DNA of 64,000 nucleotides from positions 1 to 64,000 of the IMG/VR virus record IMGVR_UViG_3300046171_000252. The stretch is one strand, 5' to 3'. The notes beneath the pieces are model-generated. The model was not told the DNA's origin, made no database searches, and saw only the letters and a program-made list of their open reading frames with translations. The DNA is from a virus. The position numbers and the translations under genes were made by a program. The number at the start of each line of letters is the position of its first letter. The first letter of the stretch is position 1. Shown here piece by piece: positions 34,722-45,364 of the stretch.

Positions 34722-35312
34722 ATGACATTTATCCCAGAACATATAGTAACAGATAATCCTCATGGAATATTATCCTTCGGTCCCATAGCACCAGAGGATA
34801 AGGATGATAATACTGCAATGCTTTTGTCCTTAGATGGGGGGCATACTATTTTATGCAACAAAAATGGAAATAAAGCAGAAATTAATCCAGGAAAATCTGA
34901 AGAACTTTGTGGAACTCAATTAGTACAGGGTGATCAACAAGAGGCATCAGAAGAAGCAATTGCAAAAATTATTACTGCGAAAAATGGCGACATTTGCATC
35001 ATTGCCGAAAATGGAAACATAAAATTGAAGGCAAAAAATATATACGCAGAATGTATAGGTGATGGTAATGATGGGTCATTTTTATTAAAGGCAAATGATC
35101 ATATAACAATGACTGCCGGAGAACAAATAACCATAAGTGGTTCTAAATTATGCATGTTGTCATCCGATGCCATTACTTTAAATGCTCAGGGTTTTTTAAA
35201 TTTATTCTATGCTGATGTAATTCAATCATCTCCTCTTAATGTGGTTTCAAAATTATTAACTGGAGATATTATTGGTGGTTTTATAGATACTGTTAGAAAA
35301 ACTTGTGGATAA
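34722..35312 (+). CDS. virion protein with needle/beta-helix-like repeats
   Basis: 196 residues. The middle consists of short alternating strands (NGDICIIAENGNIKLKAKNIYAE, FLLKANDHITMTAGEQITISGSKLCM) resembling the triple-stranded beta-helix of gp5/VgrG-type spikes. The N-terminus (HIVTDNPHGILSFGPIAP) and C-terminus (VVSKLLTGDIIGGFIDTV) are not repetitive. It may form part of the membrane-piercing needle that the gp5-like protein here lacks. That role is inferred from strand pattern and position only. Confidence 0.6.
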   Translation: MTFIPEHIVTDNPHGILSFGPIAPEDKDDNTAMLLSLDGGHTILCNKNGNKAEINPGKSEELCGTQLVQGDQQEASEEAIAKIITAKNGDICIIAENGNIKLKAKNIYAECIGDGNDGSFLLKANDHITMTAGEQITISGSKLCMLSSDAITLNAQGFLNLFYADVIQSSPLNVVSKLLTGDIIGGFIDTVRKTCG

Positions 35313-35321
35313 GGAGTAGAA

Positions 35322-36134
35322 ATGGCATTTGAATATTTGGAAGTACATCATCTAGATGTTTTCAACTCTTTTGTGGGTGGAGGTCTTGTATTTCCAAAAG
35401 CACTTACAGAACCCGGTGGAGGTGTTCTATCGGCATATAAGGGACACTTTGGACAGGGATCTAGTACAATTCCTTATAGTGCATCATTAGTTTCTGGACC
35501 TTCTGGTGTTGGTGGTGTTGGTCCTATTCCCACTCCATTATCATGGAACTTTTTGGGTTTTGGTGTTGAAACTGGAACGAGAAATTTAATTGGAGCAGAT
35601 ATAAAACTTGGTTCAGATATATCACTAGGAGCAATCGCGGCAAGATATAGTGCATTATTCAATAAAATAACCGGAAAAGAAGTAACTGTAGCTCCGGCAG
35701 ATACTTCTGTGGCACCGAAAGAAACACATGTAGCTGCTAAGGGAGATTTATTTGGACACTGGGCATATAATGGACTCTCACTTGCTCTTCTTCATACTCA
35801 CTCCGATTCAAGATTAAAAAAGAAAATTGAATCTATTCCCAATTCCACATCCTTGACAAAGGTGCTACAATTAAACCCAGTATATTATGAATGGAGAGAA
35901 GATATTCTTCCCTCGGCATTTGTCAAAAATCACAAACCGGGGAGGCAGATCGGATTAATAGCACAGGAGATTGAAGACATCATTCCCGAAGTTGTAAAAG
36001 AAGAAAAAATTTATGACGAAAAATGGAAAGGTGTCAACTACGAGAAACTTACTGCCGTATTAATTGGAGCAGTCAAAGAACAACAAGAACAAATTGAAGA
36101 ATTGAAAACTAGAATTACTGAATTAGAATCATGA
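35322..36134 (+). CDS. virion fibre protein with C-terminal S74 chaperone domain
   Basis: 270 residues. The first ~160 are Gly/Ser/Pro-rich and beta-like. The end is an intramolecular chaperone of the peptidase S74 type: HSDSRLKKKIESI (Ser and Lys of the self-cleaving dyad), LNPVYYEWRED, IGLIAQEIEDIIPEVV, VNYEKLTAVLIGAVKEQQEQIEELK coiled coil. S74 domains trimerise and fold the fibre and then cut themselves off. It overlaps the next gene by ATGA. Confidence 0.85.
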   Translation: MAFEYLEVHHLDVFNSFVGGGLVFPKALTEPGGGVLSAYKGHFGQGSSTIPYSASLVSGPSGVGGVGPIPTPLSWNFLGFGVETGTRNLIGADIKLGSDISLGAIAARYSALFNKITGKEVTVAPADTSVAPKETHVAAKGDLFGHWAYNGLSLALLHTHSDSRLKKKIESIPNSTSLTKVLQLNPVYYEWREDILPSAFVKNHKPGRQIGLIAQEIEDIIPEVVKEEKIYDEKWKGVNYEKLTAVLIGAVKEQQEQIEELKTRITELES

Positions 36135-37054
36135 ATGAAAATTTAACAAACAGGGCTCTTGAAGTTGTAAACAGGGATCAGGATCAATTAAAAGGTGTAT
36201 ATGAAAATCAATCGGAATATAATGCTCCGGATAAAATAGAAAAGATAACCATCACAGAAAACTCTGATGGAACTTGGAATCAGAATAAAGAGACTGTTGA
36301 CAGTGGATTAAAAGATGGTGGAGTGATTGGTGTAAGAGAGGCAGAAATTGAAGAGGAAGCAGAAGTATTGCAAGAATTTTGTGCAGATGTAGATAATAAA
36401 ATTATTGGTATTTTAACTCAGATTGATGATAAGAAAAGAGAAATTGTGACACTTTCTCTTCAGGCAGGAATTTCAAGTGGAACAGAAGGTAGTCCACTCA
36501 ATTTTTGCAATTCATCGGCAGGTATTGGTATTACATTATTTAATATACAAGAAGATACAGAGACAGTTCACATATACACCAAGATGGCAGGTCCTAATGT
36601 TGATTATGGAACAGAAAATCCATTTGAACCTGATACTACTATTTCATTAAGTGGAGTAACAACACATTATGCAGGATTTGGATACGAGAATGATGCAGAA
36701 CCATTAATTTACAAAAATAGTGCCGGATCTGTGACTGGACTAAAAACAGATGGAAGTGGACCAGGAATTTCTACAAATGGCAGACTTGATTTATCTGGAA
36801 CCGGAATACCTTTTAGTGGTTCTTTATCATGTGCTCAAATAAAAACTCAAATCGATTCCTTGTATACTGATATTATTGTGCTCCGAAATGAAATAGGAAC
36901 ACTCAGAGGTAATCTTAATATTGTTAAAAATAAAAAATCCGAAAAAGAACTACAAAACTGGGGATGTAAAAATACTAAACATGATGTTGATGCAAGAGCA
37001 ACTTCCGAAGCAACTACAATAGCTGCAATAACCGGACTATCAACAGCTATATAA
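36131..37054 (+). CDS. virion structural protein
   Basis: 307 residues, soluble. The N-terminal part is charged and helical (EAEIEEEAEVLQEFCADVDNKIIGILTQIDDKKREIV). The middle is Gly/Ser/Thr-rich beta (PLNFCNSSAGIGITLFN, ISLSGVTTHYAGFGYENDAEPLIYKN). A C-terminal coiled coil follows (AQIKTQIDSLYTDIIVLRNEIGTLRGNLNIV). The two coiled coils suggest an elongated trimer or dimer. It sits inside the baseplate/fibre operon, overlapping the S74 protein by 4 bases. No T4 counterpart recognised. Confidence 0.65.
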   Translation: MNENLTNRALEVVNRDQDQLKGVYENQSEYNAPDKIEKITITENSDGTWNQNKETVDSGLKDGGVIGVREAEIEEEAEVLQEFCADVDNKIIGILTQIDDKKREIVTLSLQAGISSGTEGSPLNFCNSSAGIGITLFNIQEDTETVHIYTKMAGPNVDYGTENPFEPDTTISLSGVTTHYAGFGYENDAEPLIYKNSAGSVTGLKTDGSGPGISTNGRLDLSGTGIPFSGSLSCAQIKTQIDSLYTDIIVLRNEIGTLRGNLNIVKNKKSEKELQNWGCKNTKHDVDARATSEATTIAAITGLSTAI

Positions 37055-37076
37055 TGCCAGATATGGATATATTCAT

Positions 37077-37295
37077 ATGGGGAATGAAAATGTCAGCAAC
37101 ATTTTAATTGATGTTTGCAAAAGAACCGTCATTGTACTCGGTAATGAAGGCGATACAAGACTAGTAGAATGCGAAACCATAAACGAGTTTATGAACGTTC
37201 TAAAAATTGTTGAAAAATATATTGATCCAGAAATGGTGTTGTATGCCAAACCTTTAGTGCTTAAGAGAAAAAAATCAATTAATAAAGGTAACTAA
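37077..37295 (+). CDS. small conserved hypothetical protein
   Basis: 72 residues with a compact alpha/beta pattern (ILIDVCKRTVIVLGNEGDTRLVECETINEFMNVLKIVEKYIDPEMVLYA) and a basic tail. The ATG at 37077 is used; no strong ribosome-binding site is visible. It lies between structural genes and is probably late-expressed. I do not recognise the family. Confidence 0.6.
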   Translation: MGNENVSNILIDVCKRTVIVLGNEGDTRLVECETINEFMNVLKIVEKYIDPEMVLYAKPLVLKRKKSINKGN

Positions 37296-37332
37296 ATAGA
37301 ATATAGAAATATTTCAGCAGTAAAATAATCCC

Positions 37333-40300
37333 ATGCCTCTGAATAAACTAGATAATTTCATCAAGAATACTGAAGGTCGAATCTTATATGTAAGTCCATC
37401 GGATTTGGATGCAACTGATAGTATTAATAACCAGGGCAATTCCCTTGCTCAACCATTCAAAACTCTTCAGAGAGCACTCTTAGAGTCGGCAAGATTTTCT
37501 TATGTTCAAGGAAATAGTAATGATTTAGTAGAGAAGACCACTATTCTTCTCATGCCCGGAATTCATGAAGTTGATAATAGACCGGGATTTGCAGTAAAAA
37601 ATGATGGTGGAGTTGCAAAAGTAATTTCTCCTGGTGGTGGAGAAACTGCGGCATCTGATACTTTAAATTTACAACTTGATTCTAATTTTGATATTAATCA
37701 AGAAGATAATATTCTTTATAAGTTCAATAGTGTCAATGGTGGTATTATTATCCCCAGAGGAACATCCGTTGTTGGTCTTGACTTAAGAAAGACCAAAGTT
37801 CGTCCAAAATATGTTCCTAATCCTACAGATTTAGCAGTTGCCAATTCGGCAATCTTCAGAATTACTGGCACATGTTATTTTTGGCAGTTCTCCTTCTTTG
37901 ATGGAGATGATGCAGGTGTAGTATATACCGACCCCGTTGATTTCTCAGTAGATAATAGGTCTAAACCAACATTCTCACACCACAAACTTACTTGTTTTGA
38001 GTATGCCGATGGTGTTAATAATGTCAGTGGTTATGATCTCACTGACCTTGACATGTATTATGCAAAACTTGGTAATGCATATAATCAGGCATCGGGTAGA
38101 ATTATTGACCAAAAATATCCTGCCAACCCACAAGGATTTGAGAAGCAAAGACCTGAATGGGAAATTGTTGGTGCTTTTGCATCTGACCCACTAGAGGTTA
38201 GTGCCATTGTATCTGGTTCGGGTGGAACTCCTACGAGTGTGGTTACTGTAACCACGGCAACCGATCATAAATTGCAGGCAGGAACTCCAATAAAAATTAA
38301 AGGAGTTGTTCCTGACGACTACAATATTTCAACGAAAGTTCAGAGTGTTTCTACAGATAATCCAAAAGTATTCACATATTTACTTCCAGATTTTAGAAAG
38401 AATTTAGAGACACCTGGTAATACATCAAGTGCCACTGTAACGATTGAAACTGATACTGTAACTGGTGCATCACCATATATCTTTAATATCTCTCTGCGTT
38501 CTGTTTTTGGCATGAATGGAATGAAAGCCGATGGTGCTAAGGCATCCGGTTTCCGTTCAATGGTTGTGGCTCAATTTACTGGAGTCAGTCTCCAAAAAGA
38601 TGATCGTGCCTTTGTAAAGTATAGCAAGTCAAATAGAACATATGAAGGCATTGGTATTGGTAAAGTAACTGGATCTGCATTATCCACACAATCATCATCT
38701 ACCAATGCCAGCACTGTTTATCATCTAGATTCAGGTGCCGTCTATAGAAAGGATTGGGAGACCGCACACATTTCAATGGTAAATGATGCAATCCTTCAGA
38801 TTGTTTCTGTCTTTGCTATTGGATATAACCAACACTTCTTTGCCGATACTGGTGGTGATGCATCTATCACCAACTCAAACTCAAACTTTGGACAACTAGC
38901 TCTTATATCCGCAGGATTTAAGAAAGAAGCATTTGCAAAAGACAACAAAGGATTTATCACTAATATCATTGCTCCTAGAGCAATTACGAGTTTAGAGGAG
39001 AATATTGACTGGCAAACAATTGATGTTGGTGTCACAACTTCTGTTGCAAATAACAAAAGACTATATCTCTTTGGTTTCACAGAAGCAGACATCAAACCAT
39101 CAATTCTCACTCAAGGTTTTAGAGTTGGTGCAAAAGTAGAAGATGTATTAAGTGTAGACTTCAGTGCCGTTACAGGTTATGGCATAAGTGAAGCAAGAAT
39201 TTTGATGAGTGATGAGGAAACAAGTAGTGTTAAAGAATATAGAGTAGTATCAGGTCCAACATCAAATCAGTTTGCAATCGGTGCTCATAATTTATCAACC
39301 GGCGAGAAAATTATTATCAAGAGTGATGATGCCGACTTACCAGAAAACCTTACTCCAGAAAGAACCTACTATGTAATTGATAGTGGAGATAATAACAATA
39401 TTAAATTGGCATCTTCCTATGCAGCATCTGTTAATGGAACTCCAATTACAGTTTATGGCGGAACAAACCTTGTAATTTTGAGTAGAGTATCTGATAAAGA
39501 TGCAGGAGACATTGGTCATCCGGTCCAGTATGACTCTACACAAGGTCAATGGTATATTAACACTAATGCAGGCAATGACATTTATAATGCTCTAACTCAA
39601 GTTGGTGTTCAAACTAATAATGGATTGGATGCCAGAACGGAAGTCTCATTCTTAAAAAGAACATCAGATACTAGAAGTCTTGATGAAAAGATTTACAAAC
39701 TTAGAGTTGTAGTTCCAAAAGAGGTTTCTAATGGAAAGAATCCAGAAAGTGGATTCATTCTTCAAGAATCTAGCACAACTGGATTAAGAACTGATGCCGA
39801 TGCATCTCTCTCGTCCATTACGATAGATGATTACGATTTCAACAAAAATTCAAGATTCATTGGTAGTTGCACATTCTCTGGTGGAACAGTAACTGTTAGA
39901 TCTGAATTACCACACAATGTATCTGTTGGTGATGTAATCATTACCAAAAATATACAAGATACATCCAATACTGTTGGCACTGCTAATAGTGGATATAACG
40001 GAACATTTACCGTTGTATCAATTCCTAATGATATGGAGTTCACCTATGAAACAGGTGCATCTCTTGGACCTGCATTAACAAATGATTTAACTAACAGAAC
40101 AACATCTCTGCCGAGATATGAGGTAAATGATTTACAGAATAAACTTTTCGTTTATAGAAATGAAATCATCACTGACTATATTCAAGATGTTCAGGACGGA
40201 ATCTATCATCTGTATGCACTAAATGCAAACCTCAGTGTTCCGACTGAATTTACAAATTACGAATATAATCAAAATGTTGTTGACCTCTATCCTCAGTTAG

Positions 40301-42822
40301 ATAGAGATAATGTCAATGATAATCCACAATCTGCTAAGTCGTTTGCACTGAGAGAACCACTTGGGGAAGTTCAAACTAATGATCTCAAGAAGAGTATCAC
40401 AAAAGAATCTACTGACTCATTCAATAAGAAGTTCAGAAAGCACCTAGAAGTATCTGCCGAGTCGGATTTGAGTGTTGTTGCAGGTATTGCCACACTAACA
40501 TTCACTAGAAATCATGGTTTATCAGGAATTGTGACTCATGAGGGTGCAATTACTGGTGGTTCTGGTCATACAAATGGCACACACTATAATGTAAAACTCT
40601 TTAATGAGGTTGGACTATCCAGTTGGAATGGTGCCACTGCCATCGTCGGTGTATCTGGTGGTGCTGTTGTCAGCATGGATATTCAATCACCCGGTTCTGG
40701 TTATCAATCTGGTGCCACATTATACTTTGACACCGCAGTAATTGGTGGATCTGCTAATGCAACAATCACCGTTGCTCAAAGAGGATTATCTGCCAGTAGT
40801 CTTTCTGCAACTGATGGTGCCGTTGTTCAGGTTACTGGTATTGGAACAACTGCATTTGGTCTTTATAGAACTTCTAGTATTCCTGCCAAAGATAAAGTTG
40901 CCATTGCAAAAACAGCAGGAGATCCTGAAAGTATTCTTGGGCAATATGTTTATATTGTTGCTCCAACAGGAAAAGTTTCATCCAATTCATATAACTCTAC
41001 CACAGGAGTTCAACAATTTAACTGCTCCACTCCTCACGGATTAGTTGCAGGAAGTAGGTTCAGAGTTCTTGATAGTAGCAATAACAATCTTGGAGATTAT
41101 CTGGTTAAGTCTAGAGTTGGTGTCAATACATTTACTGCCACCACCAATTCAAGTCTGTCGGCACAATATGTTCTCAAGCATGGTATGTCGTCAAATGATG
41201 GCATATCCGATCCAACTGAAGAGAACATTGATGCTCGTGGCGTCTCTCTATTTGATACCGAGTCTCTAACACTTGGTGGATTTAATGGCGATACTAAGTT
41301 ACAAGTAGCTTCGCCTTATTCTGGTATTGCAACCACTAAGAGATTCCCTCTCGGTTCATACCTTCAGGTTGATGAAGAGATTATGAGAGTTGTAACTGAT
41401 ACCATCACTGGTACTGGTAGCAATGAAATAACTGTGGCACGAGGAGCATTAGGCACAGGAATCTCTACTCATGATTCTGGTTCTTTACTGAATAAAGTAG
41501 ATCCAATCGCGATTGAATTCCGCAGACCATCTATCATTCGTGCATCAGGTCATACATTTGAATATCTTGGATATGGTCCTGGTAACTACTCAACGGGTCT
41601 TCCACAAGTTCAGGACAGAACACTCACAGAGACCGAAGAATTCCTCTCTCAGGCGCAGGAAAGAAGGGGTGGTATTGTTGTTTATACAGGTATGAATAAC
41701 AAGGGTGATTTTTATATTGGAAACAGAAGAACATCATCTTCAACAGGTGAAGAAAAAACTTATGACATTCCAGTTTCGACAGTTACTGGCGAAGATCCAT
41801 CTAGTCTCAGTGTAGTTTTTGATGAAGTTATCGTCAAAAATAATCTTGTAGTTGAGGGTGGAGATTCGGGACAGATTCTTTCACAATTTGATGGTCCAGT
41901 TACACTTAATGGAGAAGTCACCTTTAAAGATAATTTAACGGCAAAAGGTCCAGTCAAGATTGCAAATACTACACAATCAACAACTAAAACTACTGGAGCA
42001 CTTGTCGTTGATGGTGGTGCTGGTATTGTTGGTGATTTAAATATTGGAGGAAACATTACCTTTGAGAATAATGTAACTGGTGCTGGTGCTACTTTCGGTA
42101 ATATTCAGATTGCGATCACCGAAGACAATACGATTGATACCACCACGGGCGATTTAATCCTCAATTCTGCTTCTGGTGAAGTTGAAATTAATGACAACCT
42201 AGATTTAAACGGAACATTAAATGTTTCTTCAACATCAATATTTGCAGGACAGGCAGTATTTAATACTGGCATCGTCCCAGATGCTGATGAGGGTGCATAT
42301 CTTGGCACTGCATCATTACCATTCTCCGAGGCACACATTGACGAGATTAGAATTGGTGTAAGTGGCAATGGAGAAATTGATACTGCATCTGGCAATTTAA
42401 CACTTGATTCTACTGGTGGAACAACAACAGTTGATGACAACTTGATTGTTAGTGGCACATCTACATTACAGAGCAACACTGCCATCACCGGAACATTAAC
42501 AGTCACTGATGACATCACCGCATTCTTCTCATCTGATGAAAGATTAAAATTAGATATTACACCGATTAAAGAACCTCTTGCCAAGATTCGTTCAATCAGT
42601 GGTAATACATTCACCTGGATTGAGGGTGGTGTTCATGAAGGTGAAGATACGGGTGTCATCGCACAAGAAATTGCTGCTCTTGGACTTCCCGGACTCACTA
42701 CTATCAGAGAGACTGGTTATATGGCAGTCAAATATGACAAACTCACTGCACTACTTATTGAAGCAGTTAAGGAATTATCAGCTAAGGTTGAAATTCTAGA
42801 GCAAAAATTATCAGATAAATAA
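37333..42822 (+). CDS. very large baseplate/fibre protein with C-terminal S74 domain
   Basis: 1829 residues. It opens MPLNKLDNFIKNTEGRILYVSP and SLAQPFKTLQRALLESARFSYVQG, the opening I recall for the long virion structural protein of T4-like cyanophages. The body is a series of beta-rich modules with many G/S/T/N residues. The end is an S74 intramolecular chaperone (FFSSDERLKLDITPI, TFTWIEGG, DTGVIAQEIAALGLPG, VKYDKLTALLIEAVKELSAKVEILEQKL). It is probably a baseplate-anchored fibre comparable in place to T4 gp10/gp12 or long fibres; direct homology is uncertain. Confidence 0.8.
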   Translation: MPLNKLDNFIKNTEGRILYVSPSDLDATDSINNQGNSLAQPFKTLQRALLESARFSYVQGNSNDLVEKTTILLMPGIHEVDNRPGFAVKNDGGVAKVISPGGGETAASDTLNLQLDSNFDINQEDNILYKFNSVNGGIIIPRGTSVVGLDLRKTKVRPKYVPNPTDLAVANSAIFRITGTCYFWQFSFFDGDDAGVVYTDPVDFSVDNRSKPTFSHHKLTCFEYADGVNNVSGYDLTDLDMYYAKLGNAYNQASGRIIDQKYPANPQGFEKQRPEWEIVGAFASDPLEVSAIVSGSGGTPTSVVTVTTATDHKLQAGTPIKIKGVVPDDYNISTKVQSVSTDNPKVFTYLLPDFRKNLETPGNTSSATVTIETDTVTGASPYIFNISLRSVFGMNGMKADGAKASGFRSMVVAQFTGVSLQKDDRAFVKYSKSNRTYEGIGIGKVTGSALSTQSSSTNASTVYHLDSGAVYRKDWETAHISMVNDAILQIVSVFAIGYNQHFFADTGGDASITNSNSNFGQLALISAGFKKEAFAKDNKGFITNIIAPRAITSLEENIDWQTIDVGVTTSVANNKRLYLFGFTEADIKPSILTQGFRVGAKVEDVLSVDFSAVTGYGISEARILMSDEETSSVKEYRVVSGPTSNQFAIGAHNLSTGEKIIIKSDDADLPENLTPERTYYVIDSGDNNNIKLASSYAASVNGTPITVYGGTNLVILSRVSDKDAGDIGHPVQYDSTQGQWYINTNAGNDIYNALTQVGVQTNNGLDARTEVSFLKRTSDTRSLDEKIYKLRVVVPKEVSNGKNPESGFILQESSTTGLRTDADASLSSITIDDYDFNKNSRFIGSCTFSGGTVTVRSELPHNVSVGDVIITKNIQDTSNTVGTANSGYNGTFTVVSIPNDMEFTYETGASLGPALTNDLTNRTTSLPRYEVNDLQNKLFVYRNEIITDYIQDVQDGIYHLYALNANLSVPTEFTNYEYNQNVVDLYPQLDRDNVNDNPQSAKSFALREPLGEVQTNDLKKSITKESTDSFNKKFRKHLEVSAESDLSVVAGIATLTFTRNHGLSGIVTHEGAITGGSGHTNGTHYNVKLFNEVGLSSWNGATAIVGVSGGAVVSMDIQSPGSGYQSGATLYFDTAVIGGSANATITVAQRGLSASSLSATDGAVVQVTGIGTTAFGLYRTSSIPAKDKVAIAKTAGDPESILGQYVYIVAPTGKVSSNSYNSTTGVQQFNCSTPHGLVAGSRFRVLDSSNNNLGDYLVKSRVGVNTFTATTNSSLSAQYVLKHGMSSNDGISDPTEENIDARGVSLFDTESLTLGGFNGDTKLQVASPYSGIATTKRFPLGSYLQVDEEIMRVVTDTITGTGSNEITVARGALGTGISTHDSGSLLNKVDPIAIEFRRPSIIRASGHTFEYLGYGPGNYSTGLPQVQDRTLTETEEFLSQAQERRGGIVVYTGMNNKGDFYIGNRRTSSSTGEEKTYDIPVSTVTGEDPSSLSVVFDEVIVKNNLVVEGGDSGQILSQFDGPVTLNGEVTFKDNLTAKGPVKIANTTQSTTKTTGALVVDGGAGIVGDLNIGGNITFENNVTGAGATFGNIQIAITEDNTIDTTTGDLILNSASGEVEINDNLDLNGTLNVSSTSIFAGQAVFNTGIVPDADEGAYLGTASLPFSEAHIDEIRIGVSGNGEIDTASGNLTLDSTGGTTTVDDNLIVSGTSTLQSNTAITGTLTVTDDITAFFSSDERLKLDITPIKEPLAKIRSISGNTFTWIEGGVHEGEDTGVIAQEIAALGLPGLTTIRETGYMAVKYDKLTALLIEAVKELSAKVEILEQKLSDK

Positions 42823-42844
42823 CTCCATGGAGATGCACAAGTAG

Positions 42845-45208
42845 ATGGCAAATTATAGAAAGTCTTTTAATTTTCGTAATGGTGTTCAGGTTGATAACGA
42901 CAACTTTATTGTAGATGCAAATGGACTGGTCGGAATTGGCACCTCTGTTCCCTCCGAGTTTCTTGATGTAAGAGGAACTGCGAAAGTTAGTGGTATTGTA
43001 TCAACTGCGGACTTATTTGTCACTGAAGACGTATTTGTATCAGGTGCCTCAACAGTAACAGTGTTAGATGCAACCAGTCTTAATGCAACTGGTATTGTAA
43101 CAGCACAACAATTTTTTGGTGATGGTAGTCAATTATCTGGTGTTGTTGCCGTTGCAAGAACCGGATGGTCTATTACTGATGCAGGAATCTCCACAATAGC
43201 TAATGTTGGAGTAGGCACCACCAATCCCGTATCATTATTGCAAATTGGTGATGATCCAACATCGGCAACTTATGGTGTTGGTATTGATTCAACCGGACAA
43301 GGAAACTTTACAGGTATTTTAACAGCAGGTTCATTTCAATCTACCGGTATTATAACTGGTTCCAATTTGCTTGCATCGGGATTCTCTACATTCTTCTCCA
43401 GTGTTCAGATAACGAATGATGTAAATGTTGGTGGTGTTGTAACTGCAACCACCTTCATTGGAGATTTGACCGGAGAAGTTAATGCCGCAAAATTTGATAC
43501 AAATTCTACGGGTATCGTTGTATCTGGTATTGCAACTTTTACCGATGATGCACAAATCACTGCTGGTGGATTAGTCGTTACTGGTGTCACCACTTCAACG
43601 AGTTTTGTTGGTAATATCACTGGTAGTGTAACTGGAAATGTTACTGGTGATGTAATGGGTAATGTCACAGGATATTTGAGTGGTGTTGCACAGACAGCAG
43701 GTTTTGCATCAACTTCATTCGGACTTGATGGCACACCTGCTATTACAGTAGGAAATATTGTTGGTTCATCTGCAACTGTAACCGCACTGGTAGTTGATAA
43801 TAAACTTGGTATTGGTTCTGATACTCCTGCATCTGATATTGAAATCAGAAAGATTACAAATACAGCAATAGATGTTATTACATCTAGCAATACCTCTAGA
43901 ATCAGTGTCGGACAATCTGTAGGAACAGGTAATAGCAGTGGTGTTTTAAGTTTCAACTCTGGAACACTAAGTCTCTCTAACTACGATCTTGGTGGAGTTA
44001 ATATCAATCTCCATTCTGGATCTGGTGCCGGAACAACAGAAAGTTTCAAGGTTAGATACGACGATAATACTAAATTTGAGACCACATATGATGGTAAGGT
44101 AGGTGTTAATCGTCATGGTATTACATTAACACGAGAACTGGAAGTCGGTGGAAATACATTCATAAGTGGTTACGGACAGGTTGCAGGTATTCTTACCGTA
44201 GGACAAGGTGCTAATCAACTCACTCTTGGTGATGGTAGTGCCCTACCAATTTCTAGTAGTGCTGTTATTAGCGTAACCAGCGGAATTTCTACATTCAATG
44301 ATCTTCTTGTTAGTCGCAATTTCCAAGTTGGAAGTGGCATCGGAACTTTCTTAGGAGATACTTTTGTTGGTGGAAAGTTGGGGATTGGTACAGCATCTGA
44401 GACTGGATTCCCATCTGGAGGTGGTTTTGACTCTGCTGTCTTTGGTGATTTTTATTCAGATGGAAGAATTATTTCTACAACACAACTTGGAATGTCAACC
44501 AGCACTGATGGTTCATTCATATCTGATCCAAGAACGAGTGTAGATGCATTGGGACAAATTGTTCCTGATTTTGCAAATGGAAGTTTCCAAACACAAAATA
44601 GTTTCGTCATGTTTGGTGGAAGTGGATTATTTGTTCCAACTGCTCCTATTATTGCGGCAGGATATGGACAAACTAATCAAGGATTAGTTCCCACTGATGC
44701 AGGCGATAAAAAATATCTGACTAGAATCGGAATCAATACTTACTTTGCAAGATCTGTTCTTGATGTTGGTATGGCAAGCACCACGATGAACAGTTATGTC
44801 GTTATGCCTTCACTTAATAATGAAGAATTAGACATCGTTGCTAACCTCTGGTCCGGCAATGCTGGTGGTAATCAGAATGTGAATCCAGTTCAATCTGGAT
44901 TTGGAACAGCAATTGCCAAGAAACTTCTTGCACCTGATGGTGTTCCTGGTGGTTCAGTCGTTTATAACAATGAATCTAGAAGACTTAATGTTAGCACAGG
45001 TGGCACAGTATTCTGTGGTGTTGCAACATTAACACAAAACCAATCTGGATATGATTCACTTGCAATTCCCACATTCAATAGCACCAAGAGAAACTTAATG
45101 AGTGGTTATGGAAACCTTCCCAAAGGTGCAATCATGTATAACACAACCACAAACAAACTTAACTTCTGGAATGGTTCTGCATGGGAGGCAGTAACAAGTT
45201 CAACGTAA
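42845..45208 (+). CDS. tail fibre-like virion protein
   Basis: 787 residues. The N-terminal RKSFNFRNGVQVDNDNFIVDANGLVGIGTSVPSEFLDVRG contains the GIGT..P...LDVRG motif common in phage fibres; similar LGIGSDTPASDIEI and LGIGTASETG motifs recur. The body has many V/T/G strands (NITGSVTGNVTGDVMGNVTGYLSG) suggesting a triple beta-helix. The C-terminus ends LPKGAIMYNTTTNKLNFWNGSAWEAVTSS, a typical fibre tip segment. It is the last gene of the structural operon and is followed by a terminator hairpin at 45305. Confidence 0.8.
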   Translation: MANYRKSFNFRNGVQVDNDNFIVDANGLVGIGTSVPSEFLDVRGTAKVSGIVSTADLFVTEDVFVSGASTVTVLDATSLNATGIVTAQQFFGDGSQLSGVVAVARTGWSITDAGISTIANVGVGTTNPVSLLQIGDDPTSATYGVGIDSTGQGNFTGILTAGSFQSTGIITGSNLLASGFSTFFSSVQITNDVNVGGVVTATTFIGDLTGEVNAAKFDTNSTGIVVSGIATFTDDAQITAGGLVVTGVTTSTSFVGNITGSVTGNVTGDVMGNVTGYLSGVAQTAGFASTSFGLDGTPAITVGNIVGSSATVTALVVDNKLGIGSDTPASDIEIRKITNTAIDVITSSNTSRISVGQSVGTGNSSGVLSFNSGTLSLSNYDLGGVNINLHSGSGAGTTESFKVRYDDNTKFETTYDGKVGVNRHGITLTRELEVGGNTFISGYGQVAGILTVGQGANQLTLGDGSALPISSSAVISVTSGISTFNDLLVSRNFQVGSGIGTFLGDTFVGGKLGIGTASETGFPSGGGFDSAVFGDFYSDGRIISTTQLGMSTSTDGSFISDPRTSVDALGQIVPDFANGSFQTQNSFVMFGGSGLFVPTAPIIAAGYGQTNQGLVPTDAGDKKYLTRIGINTYFARSVLDVGMASTTMNSYVVMPSLNNEELDIVANLWSGNAGGNQNVNPVQSGFGTAIAKKLLAPDGVPGGSVVYNNESRRLNVSTGGTVFCGVATLTQNQSGYDSLAIPTFNSTKRNLMSGYGNLPKGAIMYNTTTNKLNFWNGSAWEAVTSST

Positions 45209-45330
45209 TAGATTGACAGAATCATGAAAACCCTATAGACTACCTTTGTCCGGGTTGAAGAGGAAGTCTTAAGACACTATAGAAACCGGTTGCAAAACTG
45301 TCACACCACCTCCTAATCGGGGTGGTTTTC
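45209..45330 (+). terminator. structured intergenic spacer ending in an intrinsic terminator
   Basis: The spacer holds AACCC/GGGTT arms, the palindrome GTCTTAAGAC, and then ACCACC (45305-45310) pairing with GGTGGT (45321-45326) followed by a short T run. It most likely terminates the structural operon just ahead of the helicase promoter. No ORF is seen in it. Confidence 0.65.
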
Positions 45331-45332
45331 TG

Positions 45333-45354
45333 CTATAATATATTCATACCAAAC
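45333..45354 (+). promoter_or_regulatory. family A promoter for the helicase gene
   Basis: CTATAAT-AT-ATTCATACC matches the core of the promoters at 49992, 50725 and 53936. A TGTCACAC element lies upstream (45299-45306), as in the other family members. Confidence 0.65.
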
Positions 45355-45364
45355 AGGACAGCAC

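Noticed and set aside
43405-43956. 183-codon minus-strand ORF
   Set aside because: Antisense to the repetitive V/T/G region of the tail fibre; no start signal, promoter or recognisable motif.
45209-45300. Possible tRNA-like structure in the spacer (GTCTTAAGAC palindrome)
   Set aside because: No T-loop (GTTCRANNC) or anticodon arm could be drawn; better explained as hairpins near a terminator.
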